A DNA stretch of 17,220 nt from UBA2897 sp036733925 (GCA_036733925.1 DAIMZO010000033.1:1-17220), one strand, 5' to 3'; positions 6,705 through 14,644 are shown, counted from the first letter of the stretch. Notes: generated from the sequence alone by a model not told the origin. Made by a program: numbers and translations.

Positions 6705-9629
6705 TTAAAGCGCCGGATGAACGGTGCCGAAGATTTCCGCGTTTTCGCGCACTTTCTTCTCGTTGCCGAACGTGCAGAGGACGTGCTGCTTCATGCACGC
6801 CTCGACGAGGTCGCCGAGGCCGCGGATATCGTCTGCCGTCACCTGCAGCACCTGCTCGCGCTCCTTCCGACGGTCCGCATAGGTCGTGCCGCTCAGGTAG
6901 AACGACACGGCCGCCTCGCCCTTGAGGCGCGGCGTCAGCGGCGTATCCATGAGGCTGATCGTGCCAATCACGGCTTTCGTGAGCTCGCGCTCGGACGCAT
7001 CGAAATGCCGGATGAAGTCCGCAGCCGCCCCAAACACATCGTAGGTCTCCGCGAGATTCGGGTCACGGTACGAACCGAAGAACATATCGCCATTCCGCGG
7101 GAAGCGCACGAACGCACCGTAGGCGCCGCCCTGCACGCGGATCTTCGTCCAGAAGAATCCGTAGCGCAGGATCGTCTCGAGCACGCGCATCGCGCCGGTA
7201 TAGCCGTAGCCGAGCGCGCGGAAGTTCGCGCCCTGCCCGACGTACTGCACCTGGCTCGACGAGGTCAGGCCCTCGTTGAGCGGCTTGACCTCGAACGCGT
7301 AGCTTTCGTCGGCAAAGGATTCCGCCGAAAGCGCCGCGTAGAGCTCTGGCAGAGCCGCCGCAAAGGCCGCATGCTCCGCCTCGCGTCCCGTCAGGCTCAC
7401 GAGCAGGCGGTTCTGGTTCATGACGCGCGGCTGGATCTGCGCGAAGGTCTGCTGCATCTTCTCGAATGCCGTATCGAAATGCGCGAGCATATCCTTCAGG
7501 AACGCATAGAACGGCAGGCCGCCGATATCCGCGTAGCTCCCCGCCTTCGTCAGATACGAGTGGATCTTCGAGATGACAATCTGATGCGCCGAGCGCTGCA
7601 GGTTCAGCTCGATGGCTGCGAGCGTCTGCTCGACGAGCTCGCGCACGCGCTTCTTGTCCGTGAACTGGCTGGCCGTCAGGATCTCGGTCAAGAGGCCGAT
7701 GACCTGCGGCATGTATTTGCGCAGGGCCTTCGTGCGCAGATGCAGGAACGGCTTGCATGCGTCGAGGTCCGCATTCTTGCGCTCCGCCATGATTTCGTAA
7801 CTGATGCCGCCCGTATAGAGGTTCTTGAGGTTTGCAAGTTCCGCGTAGCTGTGCTTCTCCGTATCCACTGCGCCGAGCAGCTCGATGAGCAGGTAGAGGT
7901 ACGGGATATCTTCCTGCGGCACGGCCTTCGTGTCGAAATACAGGTCGAGGTAGGCGATGCCATGCGTCTCGACATCTGAGTACAGGAACTTAACCCCATC
8001 CATGCCGTCGATGCTCTGCTCCTCGAGCGGCAACGGATCTGGCTCCGCCTTGATGTCCTTGCGCTCGAGCACCGGGATCGTCGCGAGGGCCTCCGGCGTC
8101 TCCTCGCTCTGCTGGCACGCCTTCAGCGCCTTCGTCGAAGCGATGACCTGCTCGATGTCCGCCGGGCTCATCGCGGCCTTGCGCGCCGCGAGCTCTTTCT
8201 TCTGCTTTTCCTCGCGTTCCTTCGCGATGGTCAGACTCGGCTTCAGCGTCACGAACGACGCGTACGTATTCTCGAGGAAATATTTCCGGATCAGGCCCTC
8301 GAAATAGCCATTCTCGATGCCCTCGCGCATCTTCGGCAGGACGGCCTCATAGCGGAGCGGCGTCTCCGGGTCGCCCCCGTAGAGCCAGCTCTTCATCGTC
8401 TGGATGCCGTAGATAAGTCCCTTCGGCGCCGTGCCGAAATCGGCCTCGCGCAGACGGAACTCCGTGAGGTTCAGCGAAGCCGTCAGCATGGTCTTGTCGA
8501 TGCCCTCGTCCGCGACCTTCTTCAGCGTGTCCATGACGAGATGGCAGAACGCCTCGGCGCGATCCGGCTCCGAATTGCTCAGCGCGATGCTGAAATACGG
8601 CTGCTGCAGATCCGTCTCGAACTGCGTGTCGACGTCTTTGCCGAGCCGCGCGTCGATGATGGCCTTGCGCACCGGCGCCGCCTCCGTCTGGAACAGCGCA
8701 TGCTCGAGGATGGCGATGCCCATGATGTCGGCCGGATTCTCATAGCCGCCCATCTGCCACGAGAGCGCGAGGAACGTCTTTTCCTTCATCTCGTCCTTGG
8801 AAAGCACCGGGTACTCGCTCATCATCTTGCGGAGCTCCGTGAACGGTTTCTGCCGTTCGATATGCGACGGAACCTCGATGCGGTCGAATGCCGACAGGTA
8901 TTCCTCGTCGAGATAGCGGAGCTTCTCCTCGATATCCATCTTGCCGTAGAGATAGATATAGCTGTTCGACGGATGGTAGTACTTGCTGTGGAACGCGATG
9001 AACTTTTCCTGCGTGAGCTGCGGGATGGCCGCCGGGTCGCCGCCCGACTCGTAGAAATACGTCGTGTCCGGATAGAGCGACGAGAGGATCCGGCTCTCGA
9101 GCAGGTCGTCCGGCGCAGACAGCGCCCCCTTCATCTCGTTGAAGACGACGCCGCTGTACTGCAAGGGATCCTCCGGCTTCTCGATCTCATAATGCCAGCC
9201 CTCCTGCATCAGGATCTTCGGGTTCTCGCGCATGGCCGGGTAGAACACGGCATCGAGATAGACGTCCATGAGGTTCTGGAAATCCTTGTCGTTGCGGCTC
9301 GCAACCGGGTACATCGTCTTGTCCGGGTAGGTCATCGCGTTCAGGAACGTGTTAAGCGAGCCCTTGACGAGCTCGACGAACGGCTCCTTCAGCGGGTATT
9401 TGCGCGAGCCGCAGAGCGTCGAGTGCTCGACGATATGCGCGACGCCGGTGTCGTCCGTCGGCGGCGTGCGGAATGAGATGGAGAACACCTTGTTGTCATC
9501 CTCATTCTCGAGGTAGAACAGGCGTGCCCCGCTCTTGACGTGTTCCATCGTATAGGCGGTCGAGACCGTCTCCTCGATCTTATCTTTCTTCAGTACCTTG
9601 AATCCGTGAATGATATCGTTTACCTGCAT
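6705..9629 (-). CDS. M16C (presequence protease-like) zinc metallopeptidase
   Basis: A large insulinase-family protease that degrades short unfolded peptides inside a closed two-half chamber. Residue numbers use the 974-residue form. The inverted zinc motif HIVEH is at 65-69 (H65, E68, H69) and the distal zinc ligand is E165 in FNEMKG. The C-terminal half supplies the R831/Y837 pair (RVQGGAY), spaced as in presequence proteases. The central linker is a long charged region (KEREEKQKKELAARK). Length fits the PreP/Cym1 group. There is no signal peptide, so it is cytoplasmic. I chose ATG 9629: the only ribosome site (AAGAGGA) lies 9 nt before it, while the ATG three codons upstream (9638) directly abuts that site. 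It lies 48 bp from the secreted-protein gene with no terminator between. Confidence 0.93.
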   Translation of the reverse strand: MQVNDIIHGFKVLKKDKIEETVSTAYTMEHVKSGARLFYLENEDDNKVFSISFRTPPTDDTGVAHIVEHSTLCGSRKYPLKEPFVELVKGSLNTFLNAMTYPDKTMYPVASRNDKDFQNLMDVYLDAVFYPAMRENPKILMQEGWHYEIEKPEDPLQYSGVVFNEMKGALSAPDDLLESRILSSLYPDTTYFYESGGDPAAIPQLTQEKFIAFHSKYYHPSNSYIYLYGKMDIEEKLRYLDEEYLSAFDRIEVPSHIERQKPFTELRKMMSEYPVLSKDEMKEKTFLALSWQMGGYENPADIMGIAILEHALFQTEAAPVRKAIIDARLGKDVDTQFETDLQQPYFSIALSNSEPDRAEAFCHLVMDTLKKVADEGIDKTMLTASLNLTEFRLREADFGTAPKGLIYGIQTMKSWLYGGDPETPLRYEAVLPKMREGIENGYFEGLIRKYFLENTYASFVTLKPSLTIAKEREEKQKKELAARKAAMSPADIEQVIASTKALKACQQSEETPEALATIPVLERKDIKAEPDPLPLEEQSIDGMDGVKFLYSDVETHGIAYLDLYFDTKAVPQEDIPYLYLLIELLGAVDTEKHSYAELANLKNLYTGGISYEIMAERKNADLDACKPFLHLRTKALRKYMPQVIGLLTEILTASQFTDKKRVRELVEQTLAAIELNLQRSAHQIVISKIHSYLTKAGSYADIGGLPFYAFLKDMLAHFDTAFEKMQQTFAQIQPRVMNQNRLLVSLTGREAEHAAFAAALPELYAALSAESFADESYAFEVKPLNEGLTSSSQVQYVGQGANFRALGYGYTGAMRVLETILRYGFFWTKIRVQGGAYGAFVRFPRNGDMFFGSYRDPNLAETYDVFGAAADFIRHFDASERELTKAVIGTISLMDTPLTPRLKGEAAVSFYLSGTTYADRRKEREQVLQVTADDIRGLGDLVEACMKQHVLCTFGNEKKVRENAEIFGTVHPAL

Positions 9630-9677
9630 GAACAGCATTCCTCTTTTCTATTCTTTCCTTATTTCCACATTTCCACA

Positions 9678-10265
9678 TCAATCCTCATGCGGGTTGGTCG
9701 GTGCCTGCTTCGATGGCATCGTGTCGAACGATGCGCGCTCGTCCGCTTTCAGATGGAAACGGATGACCGTCGGATCGCTCATGCCTGTGATGAACAGCTG
9801 GAACAGCTCGTAATCCGGCATATAGCCCTGCAGGGCCTTCAGCGCGTCCGGGTCGCCGCCGCGGCCCGGCACGTAGTTGTTGACGATAACCAGATAGTAG
9901 TCGCCGCCCGCGACGTCCTTGAGGTCGAACGTGCCGTCGTCGGCCGCTTTCGTGTAGTAGATGTGCTGGCCGGCCGGGATTTTCCTCGAGCGGTACCAGT
10001 CATCGACCTGACTGCCCGGTACGTTCTTCCAGTTCACGTTCGCGTCGATCAGCCAGAACTCCGCCGCTGTCGGCTTGCTCTTCTTCTCTTTACTGAAGTC
10101 GAAGCCGATGCCGCCGCTGGTCTGCATCGTGACCTGCTGATCCTCCGGGATATAGAGCCGCCCGAACACCTCCGCGGCTTCCGCCTGTACCGGCAGGGCC
10201 ATCGCTCCGGCGAGCAGAGCCGTCCCGAGCACCGCGATTCCTTTTTTCCTGCATGCTGTAAACAT
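9678..10265 (-). CDS. Exported protein of unknown function with a regulatory-like beta domain
   Basis: I do not recognise this 195-residue protein. Residues 1-28 are a clear Sec signal peptide (positive KK, hydrophobic AVLGTALLAGAMAL, cleavage likely after VQA at 28 or AEA at 30), so the mature protein should be in the periplasm or outside. C5 precedes the hydrophobic core and is not a lipobox. Residues about 105-130 (TKAADDGTFDLKDVAGG, then YYLVIVNN) resemble the small beta-sandwich of carboxypeptidase-regulatory or prealbumin-like domains, which often bind ligands or surface sugars. The C-terminus is hydrophilic and Pro-rich. The ribosome site AGGAGG (10278-10273) lies 7 nt from ATG. An extended -10 promoter precedes it, so it probably starts a new transcript after the enolase terminator. 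The remainder (65-100, rich in Trp/Tyr) may be a substrate-binding face, but this is speculation. Confidence 0.85.
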   Translation of the reverse strand: MFTACRKKGIAVLGTALLAGAMALPVQAEAAEVFGRLYIPEDQQVTMQTSGGIGFDFSKEKKSKPTAAEFWLIDANVNWKNVPGSQVDDWYRSRKIPAGQHIYYTKAADDGTFDLKDVAGGDYYLVIVNNYVPGRGGDPDALKALQGYMPDYELFQLFITGMSDPTVIRFHLKADERASFDTMPSKQAPTNPHED

Positions 10266-10318
10266 AGCTTATCCTCCTATATCTCGATGTATTCCGGAAT
10301 TTTCAGATTCTATTTGCT

Positions 10319-10327
10319 ATTATACCA
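10319..10327 (-). promoter_or_regulatory. Extended -10 promoter for the exported-protein gene
   Basis: On the minus strand TGGTATAAT is a perfect -10 with the TGn extension. The -35 region 17 bp upstream (AGGAAG) does not resemble TTGACA, which is tolerated in extended -10 promoters. It lies about 54 bp before the start codon and just after the enolase terminator. Confidence 0.6.
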
Positions 10328-10361
10328 TAATTTATCTATTTCTTCCTGCTAAGCAAGATAC

Positions 10362-10407
10362 AAAAAAGATGTAAGCACCGTTAGAACAAACGATAGTGCT
10401 TACATCT
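10362..10407 (-). terminator. Intrinsic terminator of enolase
   Basis: A perfect 12-bp stem (AGATGTAAGCAC, 10378-10367 paired with 10407-10396) with a 17-nt loop is followed on the minus strand by TTTTTT (10367-10362). It begins 25 bp after the enolase stop codon. Confidence 0.9.
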
Positions 10408-10432
10408 TCTGGCTTATTTGCTCGATTTTCTT

Positions 10433-11737
10433 TTACTTTCGGAAAGCGAACGCGGCCTTGCCCGGGAATACCGCGGAACCGCCGAGCTCCTCCTCAATGC
10501 GCAGGAGCTGGTTGTACTTCGCGACGCGCTCAGAACGCGACGGCGCACCCGTCTTGATCTGGTCGGTGTTCAGCGCGACGGCGAGATCCGCGATGGTCGT
10601 GTCCTCGGTCTCGCCGGAACGGTGCGAAACGATGGCCGTATAGCCCGCCTTGTGCGCCATCTTGATGGCCTCGAGCGTCTCCGACAGCGTGCCGATCTGA
10701 TTCAGCTTGATCAGGATCGAGTTGCCGACGCCGAGATTGATACCCTTGCGCAGGCGCTTCGTGTTCGTGACGAACAAGTCGTCGCCGACGAGTTGCACCT
10801 TGTCACCGAGCTCCCTCGTCATCTTCTGCCAGCCTTCCCAGTCCTCCTCGTCGAGGCCGTCCTCGATTGAGTAGATCGGGTACTTCTCGATCAGGCTCTT
10901 CCAATGGGCGATGAGATCATCCGACGTGAACTCCTTGCCGGATTTCGGCTGCTTGTAGTAGCCCTTGCCCTTCTCGCTCTTCCATTCGGACGAGGCGGCA
11001 TCCATCGCGAGCACGAAATCCTTGCCCGGCTCGTAGCCCGCATTGCGGATGGCCTGCAGGATATGCTCGATCGTGTCCTCATCGCTTTTGAGGTTCGGCG
11101 CGAAGCCGCCCTCGTCGCCGACCGCGGTCGTCTGGCCCTCTTTCTTCAGAAGGGCCTGCAGTGCGTGGAACACCTCGGTTGCCCAGCGCAGTCCCTCGCG
11201 GAACGTCGGCGCGCCGGCCGGCATGATCATGAACTCCTGCGTGTCGACGGAGTTCGTCGCGTGCGCGCCCCCGTTCAGGATGTTCATCATCGGGACCGGC
11301 AGATGCGTGCCCTGCACGCCGCCGAGGAAGCGGTAGAGCGGCAGGTCGAGCGCGTTTGCCGCGGCCTTGGCCGATGCGAGCGAAACGGCGAGCATCGCGT
11401 TCGCACCGAGGTTCGTCTTGTTCTCGGTGCCGTCGAGATTGATCATCACGCGGTCGGCCTCGTAGACATCGGAGGCATCGACGCCTGCGAGCGCCGGGGC
11501 GATCTTCTCGTTGATGTTCGCGACGGCCTGCGAGACGCCCTTGCCGCCGTACTTCGATTTATCCCCGTCGCGGAGCTCATGTGCCTCGAACTCGCCGGTC
11601 GAAGCGCCGGACGGCGCGGCCGCGCGGCCGACCGATCCATCGGCCAGCGTCACCTCTGCCTCAACGGTTGGATTCCCGCGCGAATCGATGATCTCGCGCC
11701 CGATAACCTGCATGATCTGTAAATAATCCTTCGTCAT
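10433..11737 (-). CDS. eno: Enolase (phosphopyruvate hydratase)
   Basis: A cytoplasmic glycolytic enzyme interconverting 2-phosphoglycerate and phosphoenolpyruvate. The 434-residue length is standard. Key residues are visible: loop SGASTGEFEA (43-52), catalytic E209 in VGDEGGF, catalytic base K344 in the signature ILIKLNQIGT (341-350), Mg2+ ligands D246, E292 and D319, and the SHRSGE loop (371-376). The ATG has GGGAGGA 6 nt upstream. It is monocistronic: the chemoreceptor terminator lies upstream and its own strong terminator downstream. Its 198-bp upstream region contains a sigma-A promoter with an overlapping Fur-type operator and further dyads. This is unusual for a housekeeping glycolytic gene and is described separately. 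No other glycolytic gene adjoins it except the PPi-phosphofructokinase 9 kb downstream. Confidence 0.98.
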   Translation of the reverse strand: MTKDYLQIMQVIGREIIDSRGNPTVEAEVTLADGSVGRAAAPSGASTGEFEAHELRDGDKSKYGGKGVSQAVANINEKIAPALAGVDASDVYEADRVMINLDGTENKTNLGANAMLAVSLASAKAAANALDLPLYRFLGGVQGTHLPVPMMNILNGGAHATNSVDTQEFMIMPAGAPTFREGLRWATEVFHALQALLKKEGQTTAVGDEGGFAPNLKSDEDTIEHILQAIRNAGYEPGKDFVLAMDAASSEWKSEKGKGYYKQPKSGKEFTSDDLIAHWKSLIEKYPIYSIEDGLDEEDWEGWQKMTRELGDKVQLVGDDLFVTNTKRLRKGINLGVGNSILIKLNQIGTLSETLEAIKMAHKAGYTAIVSHRSGETEDTTIADLAVALNTDQIKTGAPSRSERVAKYNQLLRIEEELGGSAVFPGKAAFAFRK

Positions 11738-11775
11738 GGAAATTCCTCCCTATACCATAACCGGCTTTTTCTAAC

Positions 11776-11792
11776 ATGATAATGATTATCAT
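11776..11792. promoter_or_regulatory. Fur-type operator at the enolase promoter
   Basis: ATGATAAT-G-ATTATCAT is a perfect 8-1-8 inverted repeat. It contains the exact Bacillus-type Fur 7-1-7 box (TGATAATnATTATCA) and matches 16 of 19 positions of the classical Fur box. It starts about 3 bp downstream of the predicted transcription start, where a bound repressor would block transcription. Zur and PerR boxes use TCGTAAT and TTATAAT half sites, so Fur is the best family match. The only gene it can serve is eno, since the flanking chemoreceptor gene ends toward it. Confidence 0.7.
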
Positions 11793-11801
11793 TCTATTGA
11801 T

Positions 11802-11830
11802 ATCTTAGCATACATGAGAACTTTTTTCAA
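11802..11830 (-). promoter_or_regulatory. Enolase promoter
   Basis: On the minus strand -35 TTGAAA (11830-11825) and -10 TAAGAT (11807-11802) are separated by exactly 17 bp. The predicted start is near 11795, giving a leader of about 58 nt that includes the ribosome site GGGAGGA. Confidence 0.75.
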
Positions 11831-11865
11831 GTTTTCTTCCGCTTACAGTTTGAGTATAGGTCAGA

Positions 11866-11894
11866 AGAGAACGATTCTCTGTAACCATGGTTAC
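11866..11894. promoter_or_regulatory. Two abutting perfect palindromes upstream of enolase
   Basis: AGAGAA-CGA-TTCTCT (11866-11880) is directly followed by GTAACCATGGTTAC (11881-11894), a perfect 14-bp palindrome. The second contains GTAAC-N4-GTTAC, which recurs with matching flanks upstream of the ferredoxin gene (16044-16057). A TATACT -10-like box (11858-11853) lies between these dyads and the main enolase promoter, so a second, distal promoter is possible. The binding protein is unknown. Confidence 0.5.
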
Positions 11895-11900
11895 GAAAGC

Positions 11901-11927
11901 AAAAAAGCCTTCCCCTGTGGGGAAGGC
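11901..11927 (-). terminator. Intrinsic terminator of the chemoreceptor gene
   Basis: A perfect 9-bp stem (GCCTTCCCC/GGGGAAGGC, loop of 3) is followed on the minus strand by TTTTTT (11906-11901). It starts 8 bp after the stop codon. Confidence 0.93.
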
Positions 11928-11935
11928 AAAGTATC

Positions 11936-13660
11936 TCAGAATTTGAAATGTTGCAGGGATTCCTGGAGATCCTGAGCGAGCTCAGCGAGCGACGAGCTCG
12001 CGTTGGCGATCTCGCTGGCCGATGCGGACTGCTCCTCGGATGCCGCCGAGACGCTCTCCATCTCGGTCGCGACCGTCCGGCCTTTCTGTTCGATGCCGCT
12101 GGCCTTGCCCTTGACGTTGCCCGTCTCTTTCTTCACGTTCTCGATTTCCTGATCCATCTCCTCGATGCGTTTCCCTGCGGAAATCGACGCCTCGCGGATT
12201 CGGTGGAACGTCTCCTCGAGCTGCTCGACCGCCGTCGTGCCGTCGTGCACGGCCGCGCTGCCGTCGTTCATCGCCTGCACCGCGTCCTGCGTATCCTGCT
12301 GGATGGCCTGGATCAGGCTGCTGATCTGCTGTGCGGACTCCTGCGAAGCCTCCGCGAGCTTGCGGACCTCCTCGGCGACGACCGCGAAGCCGCGGCCATG
12401 CTCGCCGGCGCGCGCTGCCTCGATAGCGGCGTTCAGCGCGAGCAGGTTCGTCTGGTCGGCGATGTTCGAGATGGTCTCTATGATCGTACCGATCTCCTGC
12501 GAACGCTCCCCGAGCTTGTCGACGGTCTTTGCCGACGCGCTGACCGTCTTCGCTGCCTCCTGGATCTGCGCGATGGCCTGATGCATGGCCTTCGTGCCCT
12601 CGACGGCTGCATCCGTGCTCGTCTGCGCATTCTGTGTCACGCGCTGCGCAGCTGCAGACAGGCGGTCGACCAATGCTGCCGTGCGGTCGATTGAGTCGAG
12701 CGTATCACCGACATCCTGCTGCTGCTCGGCCGTCGCGCCCGCGGCGTTCGTCACGGATGCCGCGACCTGGCCGGATGCCTGCGCCGACTGCTGCGCGCTC
12801 GCCGTGAGCTCCTCAGAGCTCGATGCGAGCTGCTCGGCCGAATTGCTCGTATTCCGCATGAGCTTGTGCAGGTTCTCGCGGACATCCTGAATCTTCGTCG
12901 CCATCGTACCGAATTCCTCGGTCAAGTCGAGCGCCTTCTCCCGCTTGCTGAAATCGCCGTCCGCGAGCGCGTCGAGCTCGCCCATCATGCGGCTGAGCGG
13001 ATTCGTGATGCCCTTGGCGAGCCAGTAGCTGACCGCGAGAAGCACGAGTAGCGTCATCACGAACCGGATGAGCATCGTGCGGGCCTCCGAGGCCATCGCC
13101 GCTTCATTCTCTGCCAACTGCTCTGCCGCACCCTTCATCTCGTTCTTCGTCAGTTCGGTGAGCTGCTTGCCGAGCGCCGCGGCGAGCTTTGCGCCGCCGC
13201 CATGCCCGTAGACTTCCTGAGCTTCCTCTGCCTTGCCGGCCTGCGCGAGCTCGACCGTCTGGTCGAGGTTCGCCCGGAGGTCGCTCCAGGTCTGCTCGAC
13301 CTGATTCATGATCTCGTCGGCCTGTTCATCGTCATAGGGGATGGCCTTGTAGACTGCAATCGCGTCATCGACGGTCTTGCGGCCGTCCTCGTATTTGCCT
13401 TTCAGCTCCTGCATGCGCTGCGGGTCATTCTTGACCGTCGTCATGACGACGGCCATGCTCTGCGCATAGCGGACGCCGTAGCGCGCGTCACCGACGTACT
13501 CGAGACTCTGCACCGAGCTCTCATACATCGCCTTGATATCGCTCTTTGCCTGCTCCGTCGCCCGATAGCCGGACCACGCGATGCAGAGCATGCCGACGAC
13601 CGCAATCGCAACGAGAATGCGTAATTTGTTGGCTACTTTCAGGTTCTTGATGAATTCCAT
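11936..13660 (-). CDS. Methyl-accepting chemotaxis protein (orphan chemoreceptor)
   Basis: A membrane chemoreceptor of 574 residues that would control a CheA kinase. Order of parts: TM1 (about 13-32), a helical periplasmic sensor of about 160 residues resembling a four-helix-bundle MCP ligand domain, TM2 (about 194-214), HAMP (about 215-267, with ITNPLSRMM), then a long cytoplasmic coiled coil whose tip (IADQTNLLALNAAIEAARAG, near 400-419, continuing HGRGFAVVAEEVRKLAE) is the CheA/CheW-binding hairpin. Ala/Gln/Glu-rich pairs along the coil are plausible methylation sites. There is no CheB/CheR-tethering NWETF pentapeptide; the C-terminus ends FKF. The ATG is chosen because MEFIKNLKVANKL is a typical MCP N-terminus and AAGGAGAG lies 11 nt upstream. 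An ATG 18 codons earlier lacks a good site. No che or flagellar genes adjoin, so motility is implied elsewhere in the genome. I see no convincing promoter. Confidence 0.95.
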   Translation of the reverse strand: MEFIKNLKVANKLRILVAIAVVGMLCIAWSGYRATEQAKSDIKAMYESSVQSLEYVGDARYGVRYAQSMAVVMTTVKNDPQRMQELKGKYEDGRKTVDDAIAVYKAIPYDDEQADEIMNQVEQTWSDLRANLDQTVELAQAGKAEEAQEVYGHGGGAKLAAALGKQLTELTKNEMKGAAEQLAENEAAMASEARTMLIRFVMTLLVLLAVSYWLAKGITNPLSRMMGELDALADGDFSKREKALDLTEEFGTMATKIQDVRENLHKLMRNTSNSAEQLASSSEELTASAQQSAQASGQVAASVTNAAGATAEQQQDVGDTLDSIDRTAALVDRLSAAAQRVTQNAQTSTDAAVEGTKAMHQAIAQIQEAAKTVSASAKTVDKLGERSQEIGTIIETISNIADQTNLLALNAAIEAARAGEHGRGFAVVAEEVRKLAEASQESAQQISSLIQAIQQDTQDAVQAMNDGSAAVHDGTTAVEQLEETFHRIREASISAGKRIEEMDQEIENVKKETGNVKGKASGIEQKGRTVATEMESVSAASEEQSASASEIANASSSLAELAQDLQESLQHFKF

Positions 13661-13715
13661 CCTGCACCACTCTCCTTCATGTTCCCTTGTCCTTTTTCTG
13701 TACTTTGATCCCATC

Positions 13716-13739
13716 TTTGGATTTTCCTTTGGATTTTCC
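13716..13739. repeat. Two tandem 12-bp repeats upstream of the chemoreceptor gene
   Basis: TTTGGATTTTCC occurs twice in direct tandem (13716-13727 and 13728-13739), about 55 bp before the chemoreceptor start codon. It may be part of its control region or a simple slippage duplication. Confidence 0.6.
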
Positions 13740-13827
13740 CTTCACTATATTTCTCTTAATTTCGCTTTTCTACAGCCGTTTTCCTTTATTTTCTGAAATT
13801 TTCTTTGTGAAAATTGCGTGAAGCAAC

Positions 13828-13856
13828 AAAAAAACGCTCATATTCCGATATGAGCG
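13828..13856 (-). terminator. Intrinsic terminator of deoC
   Basis: A perfect 9-bp stem (CGCTCATAT/ATATGAGCG, loop of 4) is followed on the minus strand by seven T (13834-13828). It lies 46 bp after the deoC stop codon. Confidence 0.9.
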
Positions 13857-13902
13857 GCTCTTTTCGTCAAAGAATTGAACAAATGTAAAATTCTGTATGG
13901 AT

Positions 13903-14562
13903 TTATGCGTCAATCTCGCCTTTGAGCACCTTGACTGCAGCGCTCGCACCCAGGCGGCAACAGCCAGCGTTCAGGAATGCCTCCATCTCTTCGCGCGTAT
14001 GGATGCCGCCGGCGGCCTTCATGCCGACGCCCGGCTTGATATGCTTCTTGAAGAGCTCGATGTCCTCGATTTTCGCGCCGGCCGTGCCGAAGCCCGTCGA
14101 TGTCTTGATGATGTCCGCGCCGCCGTCGTTGACGCACTGGCAGGCCGCGATCTTCTCCTCCTCGGTCAGGAAGCAGGTCTCGACGATGACCTTCAGCACG
14201 CGGTCGCCGACGAGGTTCTTCAGCGCGCGGATTTCACCCGTGACATAGTCCATCTCGCCAGCCTTCAGCATGCCGACGTTGATGACCATGTCGATCTCGC
14301 TCGCGCCGTCCGCGAGGGCCTGTGCGGTCTCCGCAATCTTCGCGGCCATGTTGCAGTTGCCGTTCGGGAAGCCGACAACCGTCGCAATCTTGAGCTGATC
14401 CCCGTACTTCGCCTGGATGCGCGGGATGAAGCAGGACGGGACCATGACCGTCGCCGTGTGATACTGCACAGCCTCGTCGCAAATCCGCTGGATCTCGTCC
14501 CAGGTTGCCGTCTGTTTCAGATACGTGTGGTCGACTTTTGCAAGAATTTCTTCTGCCTTCAT
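13903..14562 (-). CDS. deoC: Deoxyribose-phosphate aldolase
   Basis: Class I aldolase that cleaves 2-deoxyribose 5-phosphate to glyceraldehyde 3-phosphate and acetaldehyde, the last step of deoxynucleoside catabolism. The 219-residue cytoplasmic protein carries the Schiff-base lysine K153 in IIKTSTGFGT, the acid D91 in EIDMVINVG, and K182 in MKAAGGI, matching the catalytic trio of bacterial DERA enzymes. KVIVETCFL (124-132) is another family motif. The ATG has GGAGGAGG at 6 nt spacing. It lies 107 bp downstream of the SorC-type regulator on the same strand, with its own good promoter, the arrangement of Bacillus deoR-deoC. A terminator follows directly, so here deoC is single, without the usual nupC or pdp neighbours. 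Confidence 0.97.
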   Translation of the reverse strand: MKAEEILAKVDHTYLKQTATWDEIQRICDEAVQYHTATVMVPSCFIPRIQAKYGDQLKIATVVGFPNGNCNMAAKIAETAQALADGASEIDMVINVGMLKAGEMDYVTGEIRALKNLVGDRVLKVIVETCFLTEEEKIAACQCVNDGGADIIKTSTGFGTAGAKIEDIELFKKHIKPGVGMKAAGGIHTREEMEAFLNAGCCRLGASAAVKVLKGEIDA

Positions 14563-14615
14563 GTTTTTCCTCCTCCGGGTCCATCCACGGGCCCTCCTAT
14601 CGTTCTTTCAGATTC

Positions 14616-14644
14616 AGTATAACACAGGTTTGAATTTTTGTAAA
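14616..14644 (-). promoter_or_regulatory. deoC promoter
   Basis: On the minus strand -35 TTTACA (14644-14639), 17 bp, and -10 TATACT (14621-14616), with a TGn extension. ATTCA and TGAAT arms (14612-14616 and 14631-14635) flank the -10 and spacer and could be part of a DeoR operator, though this is weak evidence. Confidence 0.8.

Noticed and set aside
6717..7979. A 420-codon plus-strand open frame opposite the M16 peptidase
   Set aside because: Antisense shadow: the opposite strand has the zinc motif and full-length family match, while this frame is low-complexity Arg/Glu/Leu.
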